Shown here one piece after another: positions 45,158 to 53,560 of a stretch of 64,000 nt of DNA. The notes under the pieces are model-generated. The model was not told where the DNA came from and searched no databases. It saw only the letters and a program-made list of their open reading frames with translations. Both the position numbers and the translations under genes were made by a program. The stretch is from SABI01 sp963677695 (GTDB lineage: Bacteria; Spirochaetota; Spirochaetia; Sphaerochaetales; Sphaerochaetaceae), in assembly GCA_963677695.2 (NCBI GenBank), contig CAXXUJ010000001.1, positions 744,001 through 808,000 of the forward strand, given 5' to 3'. How positions within the stretch are numbered: position 1 is the first letter of the stretch; every line of letters starts with the position of its first letter.

Positions 45158-46795
45158 TCAGATCTGTTTCTTCAGTTCCTCTATGAGTGTCAGCACCTGT
45201 GCTGCCTGTTGGGCAGTGGCTGCGTTTGAGTTCATGAGTGTGTAGATGTGCTGATAGTCTTTGAGTGCTTCTTCTATCTTTCCGTTTGACTGATAGAACT
45301 GTGCTCTCAGGTAGAAGGGTTCATACTGACTCTCATCAAGGTCGGTGAGCATATTGAGATCGGCTAACGCCTCCTCATCCTTCCCTAGCATGAAATAGGA
45401 ATAAGCTCTCAGGTACATCTCATAGGTCCAGTAGTAGGTATCAGCAAAGCAGTGGGAGAGAAACTCAGTAAAGGTTTGAACAGCTTGTTCGTGCATGCCC
45501 TGTGCCTGGTAGAGTTTTCCCATATCGCTGAGGATAGTGTTATTCCAGGGGTCTACCTCCCGTGCCAGCTTATAATCATCTATGGCACCGCTCACATCCC
45601 CCATCTGGTACTTCAGGTACCCCCGCTGCATCAGTTCTTCTGAGTTCGGCAGTTCTATCCAGTAGATGTAGTAATCGAGGTCCGAGATAGCTTGTTCGTA
45701 GTTCCCCAGAGCTCCATGAACCTGGGAGCGCTCCAGGTAGAGTTCTCCGTCCCATTCAGCAAGGTCTATGGCATCATCGTAATCGATCAGCGCCGAGTTA
45801 TAATAACCCTGCTGAGCTTCTGCATATCCCATACCCCGGTAGATATGAGAGAGTGCGTCATCATCAGCCCATATCACAGCAACATTATAGATATCAGAGG
45901 CAAGTTCCCACTTTTCCAGTTCAAGATAGAGATCTCCCATCTTCTGTGCAAGCTCCCAGTTGGTTGTCATAGCGGAATCTTTATCCCACGCTTTCTCATA
46001 GTCGGCTAAGGCTTTCCGGGTATTTCCCATATCACGATAGATATCACCGCGGAACTCATAGTCCATGCTCAGAGTGAAGGAGACATTGTCAATAAAGGAA
46101 TTCATATCGGAAAGGGCAGCTTCCAGGTTCCCTTTCTTGTAGTAGAGCTCTGCCCGGTCAAGGTAATAGTAGTCTTTTGACTCACTATCGCTGCCTATGA
46201 GCGTGGTATAGCCGTCAATTGCCTCGCTCAGTCTTCCTGCAAGACTGTACTGGTGTGACAGCATTCGGATAATCTCCAGATCCCCGGGATTCCGTGCAAG
46301 CCCCTGGTTGCAGATATCGATAGCCTTTCCGTACTCTCTCTTATTTGAGTACATATTGGAAAGCCTCCGGTACAGAGGTACCCAGTCAGGGAACAGCCTG
46401 ATAGCTGTATCATAGGTCTGTCTTGCTTTCATCTCCTTGCCGTTCTCTATCGATGCATCGATAAGAAGGAGAAGGTAGTAGTCGTAATTGTACTCATCCT
46501 CAGGCGTACCGCTCAGCGCTTTTTCGATAGCTGCCTCGGCTTCCTCCCATTTTTCCAATCCTTCAAAAGACTTTGCCTGCATATAGTAGATATCATCACG
46601 GAACGAGGGATTGATCGATTCAATTTGATCTATCAGGGTTTGGAGGGAGGTCAATGCCTCTTCATAGTTTTTGTCATCGAATACCAGAGCGACACTCCGG
46701 TCGTAGATTTCAGAGAGTTCCGATGCCCCTGCAGCTGAAACCATCACACAGAGCAGAACCGCAACACTTACAAGAATCTTTCCCCTTCTTCTCAT
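45158..46795 (-). CDS. Secreted tetratricopeptide-repeat protein
   Basis: The 545-residue protein has an N-terminal signal peptide (GKILVSVAVLLCVMVSAAGA) and about 13 TPR-like 34-residue repeats filling residues 50-540, with patterns such as YDDAIDLAEWDGELYLERSQ and YKLAREVDPWNNTILSDMGK. It should be periplasmic and bind other proteins, but no partner is evident. An aaggag site lies just upstream of ATG 46795. It is the first of a leftward set with the two lipoprotein genes. Confidence 0.88.
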   Translation of the reverse strand: MRRRGKILVSVAVLLCVMVSAAGASELSEIYDRSVALVFDDKNYEEALTSLQTLIDQIESINPSFRDDIYYMQAKSFEGLEKWEEAEAAIEKALSGTPEDEYNYDYYLLLLIDASIENGKEMKARQTYDTAIRLFPDWVPLYRRLSNMYSNKREYGKAIDICNQGLARNPGDLEIIRMLSHQYSLAGRLSEAIDGYTTLIGSDSESKDYYYLDRAELYYKKGNLEAALSDMNSFIDNVSFTLSMDYEFRGDIYRDMGNTRKALADYEKAWDKDSAMTTNWELAQKMGDLYLELEKWELASDIYNVAVIWADDDALSHIYRGMGYAEAQQGYYNSALIDYDDAIDLAEWDGELYLERSQVHGALGNYEQAISDLDYYIYWIELPNSEELMQRGYLKYQMGDVSGAIDDYKLAREVDPWNNTILSDMGKLYQAQGMHEQAVQTFTEFLSHCFADTYYWTYEMYLRAYSYFMLGKDEEALADLNMLTDLDESQYEPFYLRAQFYQSNGKIEEALKDYQHIYTLMNSNAATAQQAAQVLTLIEELKKQI

Positions 46796-47000
46796 AACAG
46801 TACACTCCTTTTCAATCAGAACAGGAAGCTCACCCGGTGCTTGAGCAAAGGATGTACTACTGTGAGAAACCCTTGGCTACAGTATAGCACATGAGAATTT
46901 TATGGCTATCCGGTGTCGCTTGTTCGATCACCAATGAAGTTCAGGTACCTGAAGCAGAATTCACGCAGCAGCCGTATCTGTAGTGAATGGATAAGGGAAA

Positions 47001-47019
47001 TGTAATACAATGTATTACA
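47001..47019. promoter_or_regulatory. Palindromic operator of the RelB/RelE-like operon
   Basis: The arms tgtaataca and tgtattaca form a perfect 9-bp inverted repeat with one central base. It ends 14 bp before the antitoxin start. Ribbon-helix-helix antitoxins bind such palindromes, so autoregulation is expected. Confidence 0.7.
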
Positions 47020-47033
47020 CAAGGAGGATGCCA

Positions 47034-47279
47034 GTGGCTATTTCGTTGAGGTTGAAAGATGAAGAGACCCGTCTGATACGCACCTATGCACAGCTTCACA
47101 ATCAGAATCTCTCTGAATTCATCAGACAGACGGTACTTGAACGCATAGAGGATGAGTGTGACCTGTGTGCCTATGAAGATGCTGTACGAGTATTCAGGGA
47201 AGATCCTCAGACCTTCACGCTTGATGAAGTTGAACAGGCTCTCGGTTTTCAAACCACTCCTACAGATTCACCTGAATGA
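47034..47279 (+). CDS. Antitoxin, RelB/DUF6290-like ribbon-helix-helix
   Basis: The 81-residue protein begins MAISLRLKDEETRLIRTYAQ, followed by SEFIRQTVLERIED, the ribbon-helix-helix DNA-binding fold of RelB-type antitoxins. The C-terminal half should wrap the toxin. The GTG at 47034 is chosen because aaggagg lies seven bases upstream; an in-frame ATG at 47028 touches the ribosome site. The stop overlaps the toxin ATG (ATGA). The upstream palindrome supports autoregulation. Confidence 0.87.
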   Translation: MAISLRLKDEETRLIRTYAQLHNQNLSEFIRQTVLERIEDECDLCAYEDAVRVFREDPQTFTLDEVEQALGFQTTPTDSPE

Positions 47280-47521
47280 AATACCAGGTAGAGTTCAGTA
47301 GAGAAGCGCTGAAGCAGCTTACAAAGCTGGACAGACAGGTTACATTACTTATCGTTTCCTGGATACGAAAGAACCTTCAGGACTGCACTGATCCCTATAT
47401 GCTTGGGAAAGAAATTACGGAACACTGGAAATACCGAATAGGTGAATACCGCCTTCTTTGTGAGATAATCGAGGAGAAGGTTATCATTCTTGTCCTTAGC
47501 GATAGGTACCGTATGAAATAG
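47276..47521 (+). CDS. RelE/ParE-family toxin
   Basis: The 81-residue protein begins MKYQVEFSREALKQLTKLDR and ends RIGEYRLLCEIIEEKVIILVLSDRYRMK, the usual RelE pattern in which basic residues act on mRNA at the ribosome. A ParE-like gyrase target cannot be excluded. It is coupled to the antitoxin by a four-base overlap and appears complete. Confidence 0.88.
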   Translation: MKYQVEFSREALKQLTKLDRQVTLLIVSWIRKNLQDCTDPYMLGKEITEHWKYRIGEYRLLCEIIEEKVIILVLSDRYRMK

Positions 47522-47604
47522 ACGTAGGTGTACTATGGAATTCTCAAATGCTTTTTTATCGCTCTCAGTTTAAGGCCTATCCTTTTTTCTCACTCTGTCA
47601 TATT

Positions 47605-48717
47605 TCACGATGGGATAACATCTGTCAGCCGGTAGCTCGTGCTTCTCCCTCCTGCTTCATTTTGAAGAAGGATGTTCTTGGCTTTCAGGTCCTGAATATC
47701 TCTCAGTGCGGTATCGATTGAACACTTGGCGAGCTTTGCGTACTTTGAGGTATGCATGAATCCCTTGAAATCTTCTCCAAGCATCCGGTTGATGATGATG
47801 GTCTCTCTTGCGTTCACTCCGATTGTTTTAAGATAATCCCACAGGTGAGCTTTAAAGAGAATCGCACTGAGGGAATCCTCTGACTTTGCGAGCGCACGAT
47901 CCAGACAGCTGAGAAACCATTTCAACCAGAGGGTGAGGTCAGAACCGCTGCGCTGCTGCGTTTCAAGTGCGTGGTAATAAGCACTCTTCTCTTTTCCAAT
48001 CTGGCGTGACATGGAATAGAACCTTTTTGAAGAATTATCTGAGCGTGCAAGAAACAGATCAGCCAGGGCGCGAGCTATGCGTCCGTTTCCATCCTCGAAG
48101 GGGTGAATAGTAACAAACCAGAAGTGCACGATACCTGCTTTCAATACAGGATCTATGTTCTGTTCACCATTACACCATGAAAGAAATCGATCCATCTCCT
48201 CTGGTATTCTTGCTGCCTGGGGAGCTTCATAATGGATCTGCTCCCGTCCCATCGGTCCTGAAATCACCTGCATAGGACCGTTTTCATCCTGTCTCCATTC
48301 AGCGACCCGTATCTTCTGCATACCGCTCCTCCCCGCAGGAAATAACGCTGCATGCCAGGAAAACAACCTCTGTGAGGTAACGGGCTCATCCCAGCGCTGT
48401 GTTGCATCCATTGCCATGTCCACAATGCCATCAACATAACGGGAAGAGGACCGGATTCCTCCTATTTCGATGTTGAGACGCCTGGCAACTGAAGAGCGGA
48501 CCTCTTCAGAATCGAGAAGATCACCCTCAATTGCTGAGGAGGAGAGAATATCATCACTTTTCATCTTCAGCTGAGCTTCTCCCTGAAGATCAAACCCTAG
48601 ACTTTCCATTCGTGCAAACAACAGTCCCTGTCGGTGACGAATGGATGAAAGAGTATACGTCAGTTCTTCAAGATCCCAGGAAAACCGTGTCCAGGAAGGC
48701 TTTTCATGTATCCACAT
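47605..48717 (-). CDS. Fic-family AMP-transferase with inhibitory helix and C-terminal winged helix
   Basis: The 370-residue protein starts MWIHEKPSWTRF (DUF4172 type) at ATG 48717, after gaggtg. The inhibitory motif SSAIEG (S/T-x3-E-G) lies near residue 60. The catalytic Fic loop HPFEDGNGRIAR lies at about 205. The end (YAKLAKCSIDTALRDIQDL) looks like a winged helix. Known relatives transfer AMP from ATP to Ser, Thr or Tyr of target proteins and are auto-inhibited by the Ser-Glu helix. The target here is unknown. A strong palindrome lies at its promoter, so it may bind its own DNA. Confidence 0.9.
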   Translation of the reverse strand: MWIHEKPSWTRFSWDLEELTYTLSSIRHRQGLLFARMESLGFDLQGEAQLKMKSDDILSSSAIEGDLLDSEEVRSSVARRLNIEIGGIRSSSRYVDGIVDMAMDATQRWDEPVTSQRLFSWHAALFPAGRSGMQKIRVAEWRQDENGPMQVISGPMGREQIHYEAPQAARIPEEMDRFLSWCNGEQNIDPVLKAGIVHFWFVTIHPFEDGNGRIARALADLFLARSDNSSKRFYSMSRQIGKEKSAYYHALETQQRSGSDLTLWLKWFLSCLDRALAKSEDSLSAILFKAHLWDYLKTIGVNARETIIINRMLGEDFKGFMHTSKYAKLAKCSIDTALRDIQDLKAKNILLQNEAGGRSTSYRLTDVIPS

Positions 48718-48735
48718 AGTATTCACCTCAATATA

Positions 48736-48764
48736 TGCGGTAATTATACTATGTAATTACCGCA
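48736..48764. promoter_or_regulatory. Operator-like palindrome upstream of the fic gene
   Basis: Perfect 11-bp arms tgcggtaatta / taattaccgca have a 7-bp spacer. A third near-copy, tgcggtgatta, lies at 48791-48801. The centre is 33 bp before the fic start. Confidence 0.75.
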
Positions 48765-48963
48765 CAGTCAACGCCAATCACTGCATACTATGCGGTGATT
48801 AAGGGATCCATTCACTGCACGTTCGGAGCTTCCACCCGATCTCCTGATCGCTTCTCCTTTTCTTCGTTCCTCCCATTTTCGGCCTATTTTCTCGCATTCT
48901 CATTGAAACTGTCCGTGAGTTAGCAGATAATAGATCATCAGTTTATAAAGCGGGAGGTATTGC

Positions 48964-49767
48964 ATGGCCAGTATTGTCTATCTGTCACACGGTGGGGGAC
49001 CGCTTCCGGTTCTCGGAGAACCGGGGCATGTGAAGATGGTGGAGTTCATGAAGGAACTTCCTTCTCTTATCGAGCGTCCTGATGCCATAATCGTCATCAG
49101 TGCCCACTGGGAGGAACGGGAGGCTACCGTTACCGGACACCCTTCTCCGCCTTTGGTGTACGACTACTACGGCTTCCCGCCAGAAGCCTATACCCTCACC
49201 TACCCGGTGAAGGGTAATCCGTCTCTTGCGAAGGAAGTGGCGGACCTTCTTGAGAGTTCTGCGATCCCTTTTGTGTACGACGAGGAAAGGGGACTTGACC
49301 ACGGTACCTTCATTCCTCTTCTTCTGAGCTACCCCGATGCATCAATTCCAACCATCCAGCTTTCACTGGTAAGAGGACTCGATCCATCTCTCCACTATGA
49401 TATCGGAAAAGCGCTTCAGCCCCTTGGTGACAAGAATATCCTGGTCATCGGATCAGGTTTCTCCTTTCATAATATGAGAGAGTTCATATGGGACGGAACG
49501 AATCCTCCTGATGAGAGAAACGATGTATTCCAGGAACATCTTATACAGACCTTCACTGGGAATATGAGTTCAGAAGAACTCAGAGAGGCTGTAACCTCTT
49601 GGAAGAGTGCTCCTCATGCCCGTTACTGCCACCCGAGGGAGGAACACCTTGTCCCCGTCTTTGTATGCGCAGGCATCAGTGACGGACCGGCGGAGCTTAT
49701 CTTCGATGACCGTATCATGGGAAAAAGGGCAATCGCCCTGAAGTGGCAGATGCCTGCTGAGAAATAA
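48964..49767 (+). CDS. DODA-type class III extradiol dioxygenase (YgiD-like)
   Basis: The 267-residue enzyme starts MASIVYLSHGGGPLP with the first metal His. It also has IVISAHWEE and GLDHGTFIPLLL with further His, the non-haem Fe(II) or Zn site of the LigB/DODA family. Relatives open catechol rings such as DOPA. A gggagg ribosome site precedes the ATG at 48964. Substrate unknown; an isolated gene with no pathway partners here. Confidence 0.9.
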   Translation: MASIVYLSHGGGPLPVLGEPGHVKMVEFMKELPSLIERPDAIIVISAHWEEREATVTGHPSPPLVYDYYGFPPEAYTLTYPVKGNPSLAKEVADLLESSAIPFVYDEERGLDHGTFIPLLLSYPDASIPTIQLSLVRGLDPSLHYDIGKALQPLGDKNILVIGSGFSFHNMREFIWDGTNPPDERNDVFQEHLIQTFTGNMSSEELREAVTSWKSAPHARYCHPREEHLVPVFVCAGISDGPAELIFDDRIMGKRAIALKWQMPAEK

Positions 49768-49774
49768 CCCTTGG

Positions 49775-49815
49775 TATCTCCTGCAGGTATGATTATTTCA
49801 TACTTCTAGGAGATA
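49775..49815. repeat. Imperfect hairpin after the dioxygenase gene
   Basis: Outer arms tatctcct / aggagata and inner arms gtatga / tcatac form an imperfect hairpin. No T run follows, so it is either a weak terminator or a regulatory structure ahead of the antitoxin gene. Confidence 0.45.
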
Positions 49816-49826
49816 ACAGACAGAAT

Positions 49827-49836
49827 ATAGTACTAT
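49827..49836. promoter_or_regulatory. Short palindrome upstream of the orphan antitoxin
   Basis: The perfect 10-bp palindrome atagtactat lies 68 bp before the ATG. It might be an autoregulatory site for a Phd/YefM antitoxin; the short length makes this weak. Confidence 0.3.
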
Positions 49837-49903
49837 GAACTGTGTTTGCATGTTCATTGCTATGATCATATACTGTCCGGAGTATTACATAAGGAATTGT
49901 ATT

Positions 49904-50155
49904 ATGAACCGTATAGTATCAGAGTACTCAGTCAGCCTATCAGAACTGAAAAAGAACCCTATGGCTATCATCAAACAGTCTCACGGGGAAGCTGTCGCTG
50001 TGTTACACTATAACATCCCGATAGCCTGTCTTGTTCCCGCAGCGATGTACGAAAACATGATGGAACTCCTTTCAGAAACAGAACTCTCACAGACGGTCAC
50101 TTCCCGCCTCAAAGACATCCCTGATGCGATAGAGGTGGACCTTGATGAGTTATAA
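49904..50155 (+). CDS. Phd/YefM-family antitoxin (StbD-like), orphan
   Basis: The 83-residue protein has VSEYSVSLSELKKNPMAIIKQ, typical of Phd/YefM/StbD antitoxins, with VAVLHYNIPIACLVPAAMYE following. ATG 49904 has aagga upstream. A stop-overlapping ATG, as for the usual StbE/RelE toxin, is present, but the toxin frame ends after 17 residues. It is thus probably a leftover antitoxin or an anti-addiction module. Confidence 0.85.
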   Translation: MNRIVSEYSVSLSELKKNPMAIIKQSHGEAVAVLHYNIPIACLVPAAMYENMMELLSETELSQTVTSRLKDIPDAIEVDLDEL

Positions 50156-50198
50156 TTTTTTCATCTCCTTGTTTCTGAACAGACGGGATAGTGAATAG
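50145..50198 (+). pseudogene. Toxin stub after the antitoxin
   Basis: An ATG overlaps the antitoxin end and encodes MSYNFFISLFLNRRDSE. The first residues (MSYN, then F) are as in StbE/RelE toxins, after which similarity ends and a TAG follows. It is a possible remnant of the toxin partner; the evidence is thin. Confidence 0.35.
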
Positions 50199-50260
50199 AT
50201 GACCCTTCCCTGAAGCTCTTGATGAGTATGATTTGTTTCTTTGGTCCCCTGTGTGTCAGT

Positions 50261-51313
50261 TTAGAAAATCATGTACTGCAGCACGACATAGGCAAGGTAG
50301 AGAGCAAGGAGCCACATACCCTGCCATCTCTTGAAGTAGCCTGTTTTGTTCGTTCCTATGAAGATCCTGAAGGAGATCAGTATGATCAGCATGGCAGGGA
50401 AGTGGAACTTCAGGAAAGTTTCAGGAATGGCAAGGGGGACTGCAAAGGATGCAGCCCCGATAACAAAGAGGCTGTTGAGGACATCTGCTCCGACGATGTT
50501 TCCCACGGTGATCTCAGGGTGACCTTTGCGTATCGCGGCAATAGCCGTAGTGAGTTCAGGGAGTGAGGTTCCGAAGGCGACCATCGTCGCAGCGATGACA
50601 TCCTCGGGAATCCCGAGACGTCGGGCCGTCTCGCTTGCTGCCGGGATGAGAAGACGGGATGCGATGATCACAAGAACAAGACCGCCGAACAGAAGGAGAA
50701 GAATCCCTCCCGTCGTCTTTTTCATCTCATGCTCTTCCAGTTCGATCTCAACCTCCGTTTCAGCATCGGGGTCCTCCCCGCTCCTCGCCCACCGGTAGGT
50801 CATCCACATGTAGATAGCTAAAAGGAGCAGCAGTGTGATACCGACACCCCGTCCTAAGAGCGGGTTCGAGGGGTTTCTTAATGTCGCGATAAGAGAAAGA
50901 AGCACAAGGAATACGGCGGAGCCGAGCTGCCACCAGCCGGTACGGTTGAGTATCTTCTTCTCAAGCGGCGGAGCCGCTATGAGGGCTGTAAGCCCGAAGA
51001 TCAGGCCGGTATCGGCCACGATCGACCCCACCCCGTTCCCAAGGGCGAGCCCCGGGTCGCCCATGAAGGCGGCCATCACCGAGACAAAGGCCTCGGGAGC
51101 CGTGGTTCCCAGCGACAGAATTGTCGCTCCGATCACCACCTTGGGAAGCTTTGTCTTCAGGGCGAGCTCAACCGCTCCGTCGATCATCCAGTCGGCTCCC
51201 TTGGAGAGCACGGCAAGGGTCAATGCGATTGCAAGGAGAAGTCCCCACACAGGGAAGGTGGAGAAGAACTCTGAAAGGGCATGTTCATCTATCATCAAGC
51301 TGATAATATTCAT
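50261..51313 (-). CDS. Calcium/sodium antiporter (CaCA family, YrbG-like)
   Basis: The 350-residue membrane protein has about 10 segments and two inverted alpha repeats. GATILSLGTTAPEAFVSV and AATMVAFGTSLPELTTAI hold the Glu residues that bind ions, with GNGVGSIVADTGLIFG and GNIVGADVLNSLFVIG after them. It exchanges Ca2+ for Na+ or H+ across the inner membrane. An acidic loop (DPDAETEVEIELEEHE) lies mid-protein. ATG 51313 has aagga upstream. Its GC is high, as in core genes. Confidence 0.93.
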   Translation of the reverse strand: MNIISLMIDEHALSEFFSTFPVWGLLLAIALTLAVLSKGADWMIDGAVELALKTKLPKVVIGATILSLGTTAPEAFVSVMAAFMGDPGLALGNGVGSIVADTGLIFGLTALIAAPPLEKKILNRTGWWQLGSAVFLVLLSLIATLRNPSNPLLGRGVGITLLLLLAIYMWMTYRWARSGEDPDAETEVEIELEEHEMKKTTGGILLLLFGGLVLVIIASRLLIPAASETARRLGIPEDVIAATMVAFGTSLPELTTAIAAIRKGHPEITVGNIVGADVLNSLFVIGAASFAVPLAIPETFLKFHFPAMLIILISFRIFIGTNKTGYFKRWQGMWLLALYLAYVVLQYMIF

Positions 51314-51656
51314 TACAGGTTTCCTTATCTTCTCCCTTTTTGCCTTTCATACAGGAAGAAGCGTACCTGTAGAATTCTTCATTATCAGAGACCACTATGT
51401 CAAGCCGTGGAGGATCCTTCGGGCACACTCACATAGGAAGGACATGCTGTGGTGAACCTTCTGTGGATTCCTTTGCTTATCCATACTCATATACTCGTAA
51501 GTATTATACTTGTGATTCCCTTAACATCCAACTTCTCAATAGATAGGTGTTCCCCTCGTTAAATCCCCGACTCTTCTTCTTATGTGTTCAGCATACTTAG
51601 CTCCCCATAAGAAACTGGTCACCGGCCATTCGTAGTTCGCTCATCCGGGGAACATC

Positions 51657-51697
51657 ATTACTGTAACCTGCGTTACTGTAATACAGGTTGCAGTAAT
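51657..51697. repeat. Inverted repeat upstream of hipBA
   Basis: Arms of 14 bp (attactgtaacctg and caggttgcagtaat) match at 13 positions, with a 13-bp spacer. It may be a distal operator or a promoter element. Confidence 0.5.
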
Positions 51698-51723
51698 TGA
51701 GAGAATGCAAGGATGGCATCAGC

Positions 51724-51810
51724 TATACCCATGTACTCAGGTATATCACATCACTCAGGATCCTGCTTCCATACCTGAAGGGTACATGTTGTTATGCTAC
51801 CCTGCCAGGT
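51724..51810. promoter_or_regulatory. Candidate HipB operators
   Basis: TATACC, ten bases, GGTATA (51724-51745), then TACC-tgaag-GGTA near 51772-51784 and TACC-ctgcca-GGTA near 51797-51810. The E. coli HipB site is TATCC-N8-GGATA, so the layout is similar: several half-site pairs just before the hipB start at 51827. Confidence 0.5.
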
Positions 51811-51826
51811 ATGTTGAGAGGTTCAT

Positions 51827-52063
51827 ATGATCTACTATATCGGCCACCTTGGACAGCTGCCCGTCATGCTCAAAGCCATCAGGAAGAAAAATGGATACCG
51901 CCAGAGCGATCTGAAGAAGGTCATGGGCATCCTACCGAAGACTGTCTCTGCACTGGAGAATCATCCTGAAGGAGTGACGTTGGAGAGTTTCTTCAAACTC
52001 ATTTCAGCCCTTGATCTCCAGCTTTGTCTCAAAGAAAAACCTGAAACCACAGAGGATTGGTAA
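51827..52063 (+). CDS. hipB: HipB-type XRE antitoxin/repressor
   Basis: The 78-residue protein has a helix-turn-helix (YRQSDLKKVMGILPKTVSAL, then ALENHPEGVTLESFFKLISAL), the HipB fold. It neutralises HipA and represses the operon. The gagagg site precedes ATG 51827. The hipA ATG follows its stop directly. Several inverted repeats upstream are candidate operators. Confidence 0.9.
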   Translation: MIYYIGHLGQLPVMLKAIRKKNGYRQSDLKKVMGILPKTVSALENHPEGVTLESFFKLISALDLQLCLKEKPETTEDW

Positions 52064-53380
52064 ATGAGAACATCTGTCTATCCCCGCCGTCTCCATGTAT
52101 GGGCAAATGGAATCGAGGTAGGCATATGGGAACTCAGCCGTGGCAGAACTCACACCTTTCAATACCTTGATTCATGGGTAGAACGTGAAGATGCCAGCTC
52201 CCTCTCGGCTTCCCTCCCTCTTCCTCTTTCACAGATGCGTTTTACAGGAGAAAAGGTCGAGAATTTTTTCGATAACCTTCTACCAGATAATCCTGATATC
52301 AGGAGGAAAATCAGAGAGCGGTACCACCTTGGAGCAACCTCTTCCTCTGATCTCCTCTCAGCGATTGGAAAAGATTGTATAGGAGCTATCCAGCTTCTCG
52401 AAGAAGGGGAGCCCCCCCACTCACCGCAGCAGGTGGAGGGACGGGAACTCTCAGAATCCCAAATCGCTCACCTGCTGAGACATGTCGGAGGCAATGGTGG
52501 ATTTTCGAACGATGAAGATGAATTCAGAATATCCCTTGCAGGTGCACAGGAAAAGACTGCTCTCCTTTTTCATGAAGAGAAATGGAAAGCCCCTCTGGGA
52601 GCAACTGCAACCACACACATTTTCAAACTCCCTCTAGGAGAAGTGGGAATGATGAATGCCGATCTCTCCCTTTCTCTCGAAAATGAATGGCTCTGCAGTC
52701 ACATACTCAGTGAAAGCGGGATGGATACTGCGAAATGCGAGATTCTCCGATTCGAAGAAGTGAAAACCCTTGTTGTCGAGAGGTTTGACCGTACGTGGAT
52801 CGACGGTGCATTATACCGTGTTCCACAGGAAGATTTCTGCCAGGTAACCGGAACTTCACCGCAGAACAAGTACGAATCGGACGGAGGCCCCGGGATCGAG
52901 AACATCATGAACATACTCAAAGGCTCTTCAAACAGCAGAGGGGACAGAAATATGTTCTTTTCATCCCAGATATTCTTCTGGCTCCTTACCGTTCCCGATG
53001 GTCATGCGAAAAACTTCTCAATCTTTCCTGAGCCCCATAATCTGTATCGCCTAACTCCTCTGTATGATGTTATATCCGCCTATCCAGTCCTAGGGGAAAA
53101 AAGCGGACAGACTGCTGCTCAGAAACTGAACATGGCAATGGCTATATCAGGGAAGAACAGAGAGTATCATTGGGATCGTATAACTGTCAGCCACTTGAGA
53201 GAAACCGCACAGAGGTGCGGCATCGACTTTGAGAACATAGCACACAAGGTCAGCTCCCGTGTAAGCGAAGCCCTGCCCCGTGTGCAGCATCAGCTTCCTT
53301 CGGACTTCCCCGCCTCCGTATCTGATCCGATCTTCGCCGGTGTTGAAAAACAGCTTTCCCGGATTCAGGCCGGTCTGTAG
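52064..53380 (+). CDS. hipA: HipA-type serine/threonine kinase toxin
   Basis: The 438-residue kinase has the N-terminal HipA domain (couple_hipA, LHVWANGIEVGIW), the regulatory Ser region RISLAGAQEKTALL, and the catalytic VPDGHAKNFSIF with Asp and Asn, plus LTPLYDVIS with the Mg2+ Asp. HipA phosphorylates glutamyl-tRNA synthetase in E. coli and causes persistence; the target here is inferred. Length and motifs are full, so it should be active. It is coupled to hipB. Confidence 0.93.
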   Translation: MRTSVYPRRLHVWANGIEVGIWELSRGRTHTFQYLDSWVEREDASSLSASLPLPLSQMRFTGEKVENFFDNLLPDNPDIRRKIRERYHLGATSSSDLLSAIGKDCIGAIQLLEEGEPPHSPQQVEGRELSESQIAHLLRHVGGNGGFSNDEDEFRISLAGAQEKTALLFHEEKWKAPLGATATTHIFKLPLGEVGMMNADLSLSLENEWLCSHILSESGMDTAKCEILRFEEVKTLVVERFDRTWIDGALYRVPQEDFCQVTGTSPQNKYESDGGPGIENIMNILKGSSNSRGDRNMFFSSQIFFWLLTVPDGHAKNFSIFPEPHNLYRLTPLYDVISAYPVLGEKSGQTAAQKLNMAMAISGKNREYHWDRITVSHLRETAQRCGIDFENIAHKVSSRVSEALPRVQHQLPSDFPASVSDPIFAGVEKQLSRIQAGL

Positions 53381-53394
53381 GTAATGCAGTTTCC

Positions 53395-53505
53395 CTCATG
53401 AAAGTGTGACTGCAAGGTGATAATTCGCTCATAAAAGTGTGATTTACCTATTATTTTTCACTCATGAAAATGTGATTTCAGTGAAAAGTTCGCTCATTTT
53501 TTTGT
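53395..53505 (+). repeat. 33-bp-period direct repeats before the ATPase gene
   Basis: The core CTCATRAAARTGTGA occurs at 53395, 53428 and 53461; a partial copy (ctcattttt) starts at 53493. Spacings are 33, 33 and 32 bp, about three turns of DNA, so the sites face the same side. The array lies 14 bp after the hipA stop and directly before the ATPase promoter. It looks like an operator array for a repressor or activator, so far unnamed. Confidence 0.85.
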
Positions 53506-53513
53506 TTAAATTC

Positions 53514-53542
53514 TTGCATAATATGTATTAATAGAATACAAT
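53514..53542 (+). promoter_or_regulatory. Predicted promoter of the AAA/DUF4143 ATPase gene
   Basis: -35 TTGCAT (53514-53519) and -10 TACAAT (53537-53542) are 17 bp apart, and the start codon follows at 53561. It sits directly after the 33-bp repeat array. Confidence 0.65.
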
Positions 53543-53560
53543 ATATTCAGCAGGCATGAT

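Larger units (their letters stand above)
51314..51826. other. Gene-free divergent region between the exchanger and hipB
   Basis: 513 bp without a credible gene. It must carry the leftward exchanger promoter and the rightward hipBA promoter. The right third holds several inverted repeats: attactgtaacctg / caggttgcagtaat (51657-51697), TATACC-10 bp-GGTATA (51724-51745), TACC-5-GGTA and TACC-6-GGTA. These are listed separately. Confidence 0.6.

Noticed and set aside
53395..53505. CRISPR array
   Set aside because: Repeats have 33-bp period but only ~15-bp cores with no spacer-length gaps or cas genes; better explained as operator sites.
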